Shown: positions 7,670 to 13,778 of the stretch, piece by piece | How the letters are laid out: each line of letters begins with the position of its first letter | Position numbering within the stretch: position 1 is the first letter of the stretch | Source: an uncultured Candidatus Melainabacteria bacterium | GTDB lineage: Bacteria; Cyanobacteriota; Vampirovibrionia; Gastranaerophilales; Gastranaerophilaceae | NCBI GenBank assembly: GCA_934675685.1 | Contig: CAKURL010000036.1 | Location: 1-13,818, forward strand | Length of the DNA stretch: 13,818 nucleotides | Reading direction: 5' to 3' | Notes under the pieces: generated by a model | Seen by the model: only the letters and a program-made list of their open reading frames with translations | Database searches by the model: none | What the model was told of the DNA's origin: nothing | Translations under genes and position numbers: made by a program

Positions 7670-7687
7670 ATGAAAATGAAAATGAAA
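7670..7687 (+). repeat. Threefold ATGAAA hexanucleotide repeat at the start of paralogue B
   Basis: Three exact tandem copies of ATGAAA form the first six codons (M-K-M-K-M-K). Copy-number change would keep the frame and add or remove start codons, so the effect would be on initiation strength, not on the protein body. Confidence 0.7.
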
Positions 7688-8656
7688 ATAAATTTAACAA
7701 AAAATAATTTTGCTTTCAGATGGAATTATAATCCACAAGAAGCAACAAAACACCCAAATCACAACAAAGAAAACATAAACGGAAGAGCTCAAAGAATAAA
7801 AGAAGAAAATCTTGCTCTTTTAAGGGCGGACGTTTTGGGCTTGCCTAAATATGAAGCGCAAGCTTTGCCCCCAAACACAATCTCTGCGCTTTTGAAATTT
7901 CAAAAAAGAACAAATGACATGCTCTCGCCCAAAAGAAAAGACAAAAATAATTCAAAAAATTTAGGGATAAATTCCGTGAAAAATAGAGCCCAAGGCGAAC
8001 TTTTAGAAGAAGCCGTTAAAGACTTAAAGAGTGCTCAAAGGATTGTGAACAACTATCTTGAAGATTTTGGCTCAACTTTTAAAACAAATTCTAAAAAATT
8101 GTGCCTTGTTCATCTTGTGGATAGGACTTTTAGACATTTGCCTTATTATAAAGATGACGAGGCGAAAAAAATCAAACCTATTGAAATATATGGGCAAATG
8201 TATAGCGCATATTATAAAAGAACAAAATTGAGCTATGTTCCGGATTTTTTCGTAGAAAATCTTGATAACAACACTGTTTTGAGGTTTGATGCAACAAGCA
8301 AAATAAGAAATGACGAAAACTATATTCTAAAAGAAGTTATAACCCCAAAATACAAAATTAAGCTCAAAGACGACAACACAATAAAAAGTCTCGAAGTGGA
8401 TTATGACGAAGACAAAAATGGCTCTCATAAAGCAAAAAAATATTATTCTTTCTTAGATAGCCAAAATGAATTTGTCATAAGAGAAAATTGCAAAATCGAA
8501 GAAGAGAGCCCAAGAAGCTCCGAAGGGTTTTATGTGTTTAACATGTCAGATGGAACATTGAATTATTTTAGAAAAAAAGGGTTTGATTTTTTGGGGCTCG
8601 ATTGTGCGTTTAGCTTTTCTAAAGAAAAAGGCTGGCAAGCAAAAATCTTGGAATAA
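7670..8656 (+). CDS. Conserved-looking hypothetical protein, paralogue B of a divergent pair
   Basis: This 328-residue soluble-looking, lysine-rich protein belongs to no family I recognise. It matches paralogue A along its whole length: VLGLPKYEAQ (55), SVKNRAQGELL (102), AQRIVNNY (122), PIEIYGQMYSA (170), ITPKYKI (224), YVFNMSDGTLNYF (288) and GW near the end (321). The N-terminal half is predicted mainly helical and the C-terminal half strand-rich. The 5' end is a threefold ATGAAA repeat giving three in-frame ATGs at 7670, 7676 and 7682. No Shine-Dalgarno precedes them, and the exact start is uncertain by up to four residues. The gene is transcribed away from paralogue A and ends 48 bases before the GGDEF gene, which has its own promoter. 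No terminator was seen after it. Confidence 0.82.
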   Translation: MKMKMKINLTKNNFAFRWNYNPQEATKHPNHNKENINGRAQRIKEENLALLRADVLGLPKYEAQALPPNTISALLKFQKRTNDMLSPKRKDKNNSKNLGINSVKNRAQGELLEEAVKDLKSAQRIVNNYLEDFGSTFKTNSKKLCLVHLVDRTFRHLPYYKDDEAKKIKPIEIYGQMYSAYYKRTKLSYVPDFFVENLDNNTVLRFDATSKIRNDENYILKEVITPKYKIKLKDDNTIKSLEVDYDEDKNGSHKAKKYYSFLDSQNEFVIRENCKIEEESPRSSEGFYVFNMSDGTLNYFRKKGFDFLGLDCAFSFSKEKGWQAKILE

Positions 8657-8669
8657 AGCTTTAAAAATC

Positions 8670-8698
8670 TTTACTCAACAGCGGAATTGGGGTATAAT
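8670..8698 (+). promoter_or_regulatory. Promoter of the GGDEF/HD-GYP gene, predicted leaderless
   Basis: TTTACT (8670-8675, 4/6) is 17 bases from a perfect TATAAT (8693-8698). The ATG at 8705 begins seven bases after the -10 box, exactly where transcription should start, and there is no Shine-Dalgarno. This also argues against the in-frame TTG at 8687, which lies upstream of the -10 box. Confidence 0.6.
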
Positions 8699-8704
8699 AT
8701 ATAT

Positions 8705-10624
8705 ATGGGAATTCTGGATTGGATATCGCAATCAGCTAAAAAATTAAAAGATGTTGAAAGCCAAATCAGTAGCGAAACGAAAGATGTTTACGAAGTTTAT
8801 CAAAGAAACATCGTTTTGGAACGCGAAATTGCTCAAAGAACGGAAGAATTGCGCCTTGCAAACCAAACTTTGCTCACCTTAGAACAAGTTTGGGATATGA
8901 TGAATAGCTCAAGGCCTTTGTCAAACGTTCTGGAAACCATTGTTTCCAGCTTATATGATGAATTTGGCTATATCTATAGCTTCATCGCCCAAAAACAATA
9001 TGACGGAAACAAAACCTATTATTCCCTAAAAACATACTTAGAAAACGACATCGCGCTCGATTTTGCCGGACTCACCCACGACACAATATATGATTTTAAA
9101 TTGAACCCAAAAATCAACGGCTTAATCGAAAATTCAATCGAAAAAAAAGAAGTCTCATATTATATTGATATCAAAGATTTTATCAAAGACAACATCGAAA
9201 ACCCAGACGAAGAAAGAGTTGAAGAGTTTGTTCAAAAACACAATGTTAAAACGATAATCATTTTCCCGATTTGTGTACAAAACCAATTCGGGGGCTTTTT
9301 AGCAGTATTTTCGCCAAGAAAAGAATTAAAAGACGACGAATTGAGCTTCTTGAATTTATTCTCAAGACAAATAGAACTTGCAATCACTATCGCAAATCTT
9401 TTTGAAACAGTTAAAAAACAAGCTGTCACAGACCACTTAACAAGCCTTTTCAACAGAAGATTTTTTGAAGACGCACTTCATAGAGAAGCTACTCGTTCTT
9501 TAAGAACAAAACAACCTTTCTGCTTAATCGGGCTTGATTTAGACCATTTAAAAAGAATTAATGACACCTATGGACATTCCATGGGCGACAAAGCAATCGC
9601 CACAATTGCTCACATAATCACAAAAACATCAAGAAGCGTGGATATCCCTTCTCGCTATGGCGGAGAAGAATTTTTCATAATTCTCCCAGGGATTGACGCG
9701 AAAGGCGGCATAATAGCAGCTGAGCGTATTAGAGCGGCAATAGAAAAAGAACCCATAGAAGGTCTTAAAGAAGGAATTACGGCTTCTTTAGGTGTTTCTA
9801 GCTTCTTAGAACAAACAACAAATATTGATGAACTTTTTGAAATGTGCGATAAAGCCATGTATTCTTCAAAACAAAACGGAAGAAATAAAGTAACATTGGC
9901 CGATGTCGACAACATAACTTCTTGGCAAGATATCGCAATCGACGCTTTTGTGGATATTTTAACTAAACACAGAATTCCATTCAACAAATCTCTTGCCCAA
10001 GAATTAATCGACAAATTGCAAATAAAAGAAAAAGATTCTTCAGGCGCTTCCACCCAAGAAATGCTCTATAGCATAGTGGATTCAATCTCTAAATCTTATT
10101 TCCCATTGTACCAAGACGGAAGCACCAAAAACAAAGTCTTGCTCGCGACTTTAATCGCGAAGCGCTTAAATCTTCCAAAAGCAGAAGTCGACAAGCTCAA
10201 AATCGCAATGCTTTTATATGACATAGGAAACACTCTTATGCCAAAAGAAATCCTAAAAAAAGCGGCACCTTTGGACGAAAACGAAAAAGAAGAAATCCAA
10301 AAGCACCCTGTGATAGGCGCGCAAGAAATCTTGAAACCAATAAACAGCGTTTCAAATATCATTCCAATTATCGAACAACACCACGAAAACTGGGACGGAA
10401 CGGGATATCCAAACAACAAAAAAGGAAATGAAATCCCTATCACTTCTCAAATTATTCTAATCGTGGATAGCTTCTTTGCTATGACTTCTTATCGCCCATA
10501 CAGAAAAGCATACACGGTGGACGAAGCCATAGAAGAAATCAAAGCAAATTCAAACAAAAAATATTCCCCAGAGCTCACAGAAGCCTTTAGCTTTGCTATT
10601 GATGAATATAAGAAATCTAATTAA
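8705..10624 (+). CDS. GAF-GGDEF-HD-GYP protein: diguanylate cyclase with degenerate phosphodiesterase domain
   Basis: This is a cytoplasmic c-di-GMP signalling protein of 639 residues with no membrane helix. An amphipathic coiled coil (about 10-62) is followed by a GAF-type sensor region (about 65-235), the GGDEF domain (240-400) and an HD-GYP-like domain (about 410-625). The cyclase looks active: DLDHLKRINDTYGH (278-291) and GGEEF (319-323) are present, and R-S-V-D (310-313), five residues before GGEEF, is a canonical I-site for product inhibition. The HD-GYP part keeps HP-x-x-G (534-538), HHENWDGTGYP (559-569) and the later metal aspartate (D588). However, the HD pair is Y-D (505-506), the usual DIGK is DIGN, and DxFDA is D-S-F-F-A, so hydrolysis is doubtful and a ligand-binding or regulatory role is more likely. 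The start at 8705 is set by the -10 box. The 3' end overlaps the convergent second glycosyltransferase by eight bases, if that gene's frame is restored. Confidence 0.93.
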   Translation: MGILDWISQSAKKLKDVESQISSETKDVYEVYQRNIVLEREIAQRTEELRLANQTLLTLEQVWDMMNSSRPLSNVLETIVSSLYDEFGYIYSFIAQKQYDGNKTYYSLKTYLENDIALDFAGLTHDTIYDFKLNPKINGLIENSIEKKEVSYYIDIKDFIKDNIENPDEERVEEFVQKHNVKTIIIFPICVQNQFGGFLAVFSPRKELKDDELSFLNLFSRQIELAITIANLFETVKKQAVTDHLTSLFNRRFFEDALHREATRSLRTKQPFCLIGLDLDHLKRINDTYGHSMGDKAIATIAHIITKTSRSVDIPSRYGGEEFFIILPGIDAKGGIIAAERIRAAIEKEPIEGLKEGITASLGVSSFLEQTTNIDELFEMCDKAMYSSKQNGRNKVTLADVDNITSWQDIAIDAFVDILTKHRIPFNKSLAQELIDKLQIKEKDSSGASTQEMLYSIVDSISKSYFPLYQDGSTKNKVLLATLIAKRLNLPKAEVDKLKIAMLLYDIGNTLMPKEILKKAAPLDENEKEEIQKHPVIGAQEILKPINSVSNIIPIIEQHHENWDGTGYPNNKKGNEIPITSQIILIVDSFFAMTSYRPYRKAYTVDEAIEEIKANSNKKYSPELTEAFSFAIDEYKKSN

Positions 10625-10836
10625 TTTTTTCAAAGCAATAAATATTCCACATGCCGGAATTTCTCATTTCTTTGAATTTCAAATTCTCATTTGCCCAAGC
10701 TAAGCTCGCATTTTTCATATAAGAAGAAATGAGATATAAAAAAGGTGTTTTTTCATATTTTTCTTTGTCATTTGAAATATTTTTTATGTTGTTTTCCGAA
10801 AAGAAGCTCACACTCGAAAGGTCGACTACAAAAAGC

Positions 10837-10861
10837 TTTTCCCCTTTTTTAAAGGGGAAAA
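10837..10861. other. Perfect 11-bp palindrome inside the out-of-frame tail
   Basis: TTTTCCCCTTT (10837-10847) is the exact reverse complement of AAAGGGGAAAA (10851-10861), with a three-base loop. It encodes part of F-P-F-K-K-G-E-K. On neither strand does a uniform T tract follow, so it is not a standard terminator, though it could pause polymerase or influence the upstream slip site. Confidence 0.6.
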
Positions 10862-10867
10862 ATTCTC

Positions 10868-10892
10868 GATTTAGCCTATCAAAGACTAAATC
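10868..10892 (-). other. Hairpin 13 bases downstream of the T9 slip site
   Basis: GATTTAG (10892-10886 read on the minus strand) pairs with CTAAATC (10874-10868): seven base pairs, then one mismatch and two more pairs, closing a five-base loop. In the minus-strand mRNA it starts 13 bases after the U9 run, slightly beyond the usual 5-9 base spacing of frameshift-stimulating structures. Confidence 0.5.
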
Positions 10893-10903
10893 ATAATTGT
10901 TAT

Positions 10904-12301
10904 CTAAAAAAAAACTTTATATAATTCGTGCCCGTCTAAAAAAGCGTCTTTTGTTGTTCCTTTGTTTAAAACATAAGGAAAATTATATTTATCTAAAGCT
11001 GCAATTTTGTAGTCATCAAGTTTTAAATATCTTCCAAAATGGGTTTTTGGATAATATAAAAATAAAATTTTATCGTTTTTATTTAGTTTCATCTCTTCCA
11101 TTTTTAAAACAGGAAGCCTTTGGCCTTCAAGCCTTGTTAGACGAATTGCAGAAGTATGAGAAACGATTATAAAAAACAAGCTCATAAAAACATAAATAGT
11201 AGCCAAAATCACTCTCGTGTTTTTAGAAAACAACTGCGCCCAGCCAATTGCTGTCATTAAGATTAAAATCGGATATAATTCTGTTAAATATTTTGTTAAA
11301 AATATGATTTTTCCTGCAATCGAAGCGATTAAAATAGTCAAAAATGTGGATACAAAAACCGCCAAAAGATAATGATTTATTTTTTTTGAATCGATATTTG
11401 ATTTGATAATTAAAAACAAACAAATAGAAGCAGGAACAAGCGCAAAAAGAATAAAACCTATGTTTATTACGTTGTGGTTTACGATTTGATGATAAAAGCT
11501 CATAGGAGAATTCGTCAAATTCTTGAGCACAGGAGAAAATAAGTCTGTGAAATAGAAAAATATCTTAGACCAAGAAAATGGCGCCCACCATTGAGAAAAA
11601 TATGTCGGGTGCGCAAAAATCCTGAATAAAAAAGGAATTATAGGCAAGCACAAAACAAGCCCAGCCACCATCGGCACAAGGAAATTATCCTCTCCTTTTT
11701 GCTTTTTGTTTTTTTGGCGAAAAGCAATGAGCCCAAACGTGTTAAAAATAACAAAAACAAAACCTATAGTGTGTTCTAAAATCAAAAGCACACTAAAAAA
11801 CGTGAGCCACCAATAGTGCTTCTTTGAAGGGCATTCGTAGGTTTTAATCGAAAACAACAAAACCAAAGAAGACAAAAGAAAAATCATAGAATAAATTCTA
11901 ACTTCTTGTGAAAAATAGATTAAAAAAGAGCTGATTGCACCCAAAGAAGCGCACGCAAGCCCGATTTTTATAGAAGAATCTTTTGTTTGGTAGTTTTTAC
12001 CCACAAAATACATAACAAGGCAACCTAAAAGATTAGGAACTAAAGAAGACAATCTCAACATGAAATCTGAATTCTTAAAAATTGCAAGCCAAGCTTTAAG
12101 GTAAAAATAATGCAAAGGCGCATGGCAATTTGTCCTTATTCCTTCAAAAAAGTCAAAAGGAAATTTCAACATCGAAATTGAATATGTGATATATTCGTCG
12201 TTCCAAAGCCCTTCGGGGCGGTTCAAGTTCCAAAGCCTCAAAGCAAGCCCTAAAAGCAAAATCAAAAATAAAACTACTTTGTTATCTTTAAATATACTCA
12301 T
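10904..12301 (-). CDS. GT-C membrane glycosyltransferase, family 39 / PMT_2-like (465 residues as encoded; frame broken near the 3' end)
   Basis: This is a probable polyprenyl-phosphate-sugar transferase of the cytoplasmic membrane. The first helix (8-24) leads into L-W-N-D-E (32-36), with the catalytic-loop acid of the fold, then HAPLHYFYLKAWL (60-72), RLSS (83-86), the FLIYFSQEVRIY motif (126-137), eight to ten predicted helices, KYLTELYP (337-344), and the beginning of a soluble C-terminal domain. The ATG overlaps the glgC stop as TAATG, so translation is coupled to glgC. The frame ends after Y-K-V-F-F at nine consecutive T's, while the -1 frame continues for 96 codons (10617-10903); the ancestral product was probably 561 residues. 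It resembles the gene at 3258-5057 in motif order but lacks that protein's N-terminal extracytoplasmic segment. Donor sugar and acceptor are unknown; the link to glgC is positional only. Confidence 0.85.
   Translation of the reverse strand: MSIFKDNKVVLFLILLLGLALRLWNLNRPEGLWNDEYITYSISMLKFPFDFFEGIRTNCHAPLHYFYLKAWLAIFKNSDFMLRLSSLVPNLLGCLVMYFVGKNYQTKDSSIKIGLACASLGAISSFLIYFSQEVRIYSMIFLLSSLVLLFSIKTYECPSKKHYWWLTFFSVLLILEHTIGFVFVIFNTFGLIAFRQKNKKQKGEDNFLVPMVAGLVLCLPIIPFLFRIFAHPTYFSQWWAPFSWSKIFFYFTDLFSPVLKNLTNSPMSFYHQIVNHNVINIGFILFALVPASICLFLIIKSNIDSKKINHYLLAVFVSTFLTILIASIAGKIIFLTKYLTELYPILILMTAIGWAQLFSKNTRVILATIYVFMSLFFIIVSHTSAIRLTRLEGQRLPVLKMEEMKLNKNDKILFLYYPKTHFGRYLKLDDYKIAALDKYNFPYVLNKGTTKDAFLDGHELYKVFF
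10906..10914 (-). repeat. T9 homopolymer at the break in the second GT-C gene
   Basis: The coding strand has nine consecutive T's, read G-TT TTT TTT T-AG. It contains the slippery heptamer U UUU UUU immediately before the UAG stop. Runs this long are prone to replication, transcription and sequencing slippage. Confidence 0.9.
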
Positions 12302-13539
12302 TAATCCACTATAGCCCCTTTGGGTACAACTGTAATTCCGCCTTCAGACACATAAAAGCCGCGTCTTAAATCTTCTTCTTTGTTGAAGCCGATTTCCGTG
12401 TATGGCGGGATTTCGACATTTTTGTCTATGATTGCACGGTTAATTTGAGAATGCCTTCCGATTGTGACGTTTTCCATTAAAATCGAATCGCAAACGCTCG
12501 AATAGCTGTTTATTCGGACTTTTGGAGACAAGACGCAACCTGAAATCATACCGCCCGAGATGATACAACCTTCTGAAACCAAAGAATTTTTGGCAACACC
12601 CACTCTTTCGTCCTCGTCCCAGATGAATTTCGCAGGAGGGAAGTTATAGTTAAATGTGCGCAAAGGCCAATCCGGAGAATATAAATTGAGCTCCGGCTGA
12701 TATGCAAGCAAATCCATATTCGCTTGCCAATAGCTATCAACCGAGCCTACGTCTTTCCAATAGCCTTTTTCTGTTGGGGTAATCCCCGAAAATTCATTAT
12801 TTGAAAAATTATAAATATAAACTCTTGAGCCATTATTTAGCATATTTGGAATAATATTTTTTCCAAAGTCATGGGAAGAAGAGTTGTCGTCTGCGTCTAA
12901 GATGAGCTCTTGAGTAAGCTTTTCGGGCTCAAAAATATAATTTCCCATAGAAACAAGACATTTTGTAGGGTCGTTTGGAATGTGTTTTGGAGTGGTCTTT
13001 GGCTTTTCTATAAAAGCAGTGAGCCTCCAATCATCGTCCACTTCTATTACTCCATATTCGCTCGCGAGTTCGATTGGAATAGCGATAGCGGAAATCGTCA
13101 AATCAGCTTTTTTTTCGATATGAAAATCAAGCATTTGTTGAACGTCCATTTTATAAATGTGATCGCCCCCAAAAATCGCAACGTGAGAAAATTTTTCGTC
13201 TGTAATTTGGTTTAAATTTTGATATATTGCGTCAGCCGTCCCTTTATACCAATTCCCGTCTGTCCTCATTTGAGCAGGAACAAGATCCACATATTGGTCT
13301 ATTGAAGAAGACAAGTCCCAACCTCTTGAAATATGGCGGTTTAGGGAGTCTGATTTATATTGAGTTAAAACTTTTATTTGATAAAACCCTGAATTCACAA
13401 AGTTGTTCAAAACGAAGTCGATTATTCTATATCTGCCCCCAAAAGGCACTGCGGGTTTTGCTCTGTCTTTTGTCAAAGGATAAAGCCTTTTTCCTTGTCC
13501 GCCAGCTAAAATCATTGCTAAAACTTTGTTGCGATTCAT
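12301..13539 (-). CDS. glgC: Glucose-1-phosphate adenylyltransferase (ADP-glucose pyrophosphorylase)
   Basis: It makes ADP-glucose from ATP and glucose-1-phosphate, the committed step of bacterial glycogen synthesis, in the cytoplasm. The 412-residue length is typical. Visible signatures are the nucleotide loop LAGGQGKRLYPLT (11-23) followed by RAKPAVPFGGRYRIIDFVL, WYKGTADAIYQN (97-108), GGDHIYKMD (124-132) with the metal aspartate, EKP (178-180) with the sugar-phosphate lysine, HDFGKNIIP (223-231) and YWKDVG (260-265). The C-terminal third (about 315-410) is a hexapeptide left-handed beta-helix. The region DLVPAQMRTDGNWYKGTADA resembles the proteobacterial-type GlgC. The ATG at 13539 has AGGTGA four bases upstream. 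The stop codon overlaps the start of the GT-C glycosyltransferase gene (TAATG). No glgA, glgB or glgP lies in the window. Allosteric regulation by glycolytic intermediates is known for the family, not visible here. Confidence 0.97.
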   Translation of the reverse strand: MNRNKVLAMILAGGQGKRLYPLTKDRAKPAVPFGGRYRIIDFVLNNFVNSGFYQIKVLTQYKSDSLNRHISRGWDLSSSIDQYVDLVPAQMRTDGNWYKGTADAIYQNLNQITDEKFSHVAIFGGDHIYKMDVQQMLDFHIEKKADLTISAIAIPIELASEYGVIEVDDDWRLTAFIEKPKTTPKHIPNDPTKCLVSMGNYIFEPEKLTQELILDADDNSSSHDFGKNIIPNMLNNGSRVYIYNFSNNEFSGITPTEKGYWKDVGSVDSYWQANMDLLAYQPELNLYSPDWPLRTFNYNFPPAKFIWDEDERVGVAKNSLVSEGCIISGGMISGCVLSPKVRINSYSSVCDSILMENVTIGRHSQINRAIIDKNVEIPPYTEIGFNKEEDLRRGFYVSEGGITVVPKGAIVD

Positions 13540-13543
13540 AATT

Positions 13544-13549
13544 TCACCT
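13544..13549 (-). promoter_or_regulatory. Shine-Dalgarno of glgC
   Basis: AGGTGA on the minus strand lies four bases before the ATG at 13539 and supports that start. Confidence 0.6.
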
Positions 13550-13566
13550 AATTTTCCTATATATCA

Positions 13567-13595
13567 ATTTTACTTTTGTTTAAAATCAAAAACAA
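13567..13595 (-). promoter_or_regulatory. Candidate promoter of the glgC-glycosyltransferase operon
   Basis: TTGTTT (13595-13590, 4/6) is 17 bases from TAAAAT (13572-13567, 5/6). Transcription would begin near 13560, giving a leader of about 20 bases that contains the Shine-Dalgarno. The surrounding DNA is very AT-rich, so chance matches are possible. Confidence 0.4.
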
Positions 13596-13668
13596 TAATA
13601 CAAATATACTACCCTTTGTTTTATAACGTTTTGTTTGTTCTGAATATTTAAGTAAAATTATACAATAT

Positions 13669-13729
13669 GTCATTCTGAAAAATTAGAAAAATGAACGAAA
13701 GTGAAATTTTTCAATTTGTTCAGAATCTC
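13669..13729. repeat. Intergenic palindromic repeat, GTCATTCTGA...TCAGAATCTC type
   Basis: The stretch begins GTCATTCTGA and ends TCAGAATCTC. Its arms pair over about 23 positions with small indels: ATTCTGAA-AAATT-GAAAAAT on one arm matches ATTCTGAAC-AAATT-GAAAAAT on the reverse complement of the other, with a short loop near 13695-13702. The GTCATTC...GAATCTC frame is the one I know from widespread small intergenic palindromes in bacterial genomes; this copy looks diverged. Only one copy is in the window, so its repeat nature is inferred. Confidence 0.6.
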
Positions 13730-13778
13730 TAAAACGTGGCATTTTTTCATTTAATAATCTGGATTTGTTCATTTTTCT

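Larger units (their letters stand above)
10617..10903 (-). pseudogene. Out-of-frame C-terminal continuation of the second GT-C glycosyltransferase (96 codons)
   Basis: Directly after the TAG at 10904 the -1 frame is open for 96 codons to a TAG at 10617-10619 and reads as a sensible C-terminal soluble domain: F-P-F-K-K-G-E-K-L-F-V-V-D-L, then TPFLYLISSYMKNASLAW and a final GMWNIYCFEKIN. Such a tail is expected for GT-C enzymes of this family. It fills the otherwise gene-free 280 bases between the two convergent genes and stops eight bases inside the GGDEF gene's end. One extra T in the T9 run, or a -1 slip, would give one 561-residue protein. It could be a real mutation, a sequencing error at the homopolymer, or a recoding event. 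An internal ATG at 10811 would give only 64 residues and is not a likely start. Confidence 0.75.

Noticed and set aside
8687..8704. In-frame TTG as the start of the GGDEF protein
   Set aside because: It would place the perfect TATAAT -10 box within the coding region, and its codons add nothing recognisable.
9655..10053. 132-codon minus-strand open frame inside the GGDEF gene
   Set aside because: It is a shadow of the conserved GGDEF coding sequence, with no ribosome binding site or domain.
10837..10861. The 11-bp palindrome considered as a terminator for the truncated GT-C frame
   Set aside because: On the minus strand it is followed by AAAAGC before a short T run, and on the plus strand by A's. 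The surrounding codons read as protein in the -1 frame.
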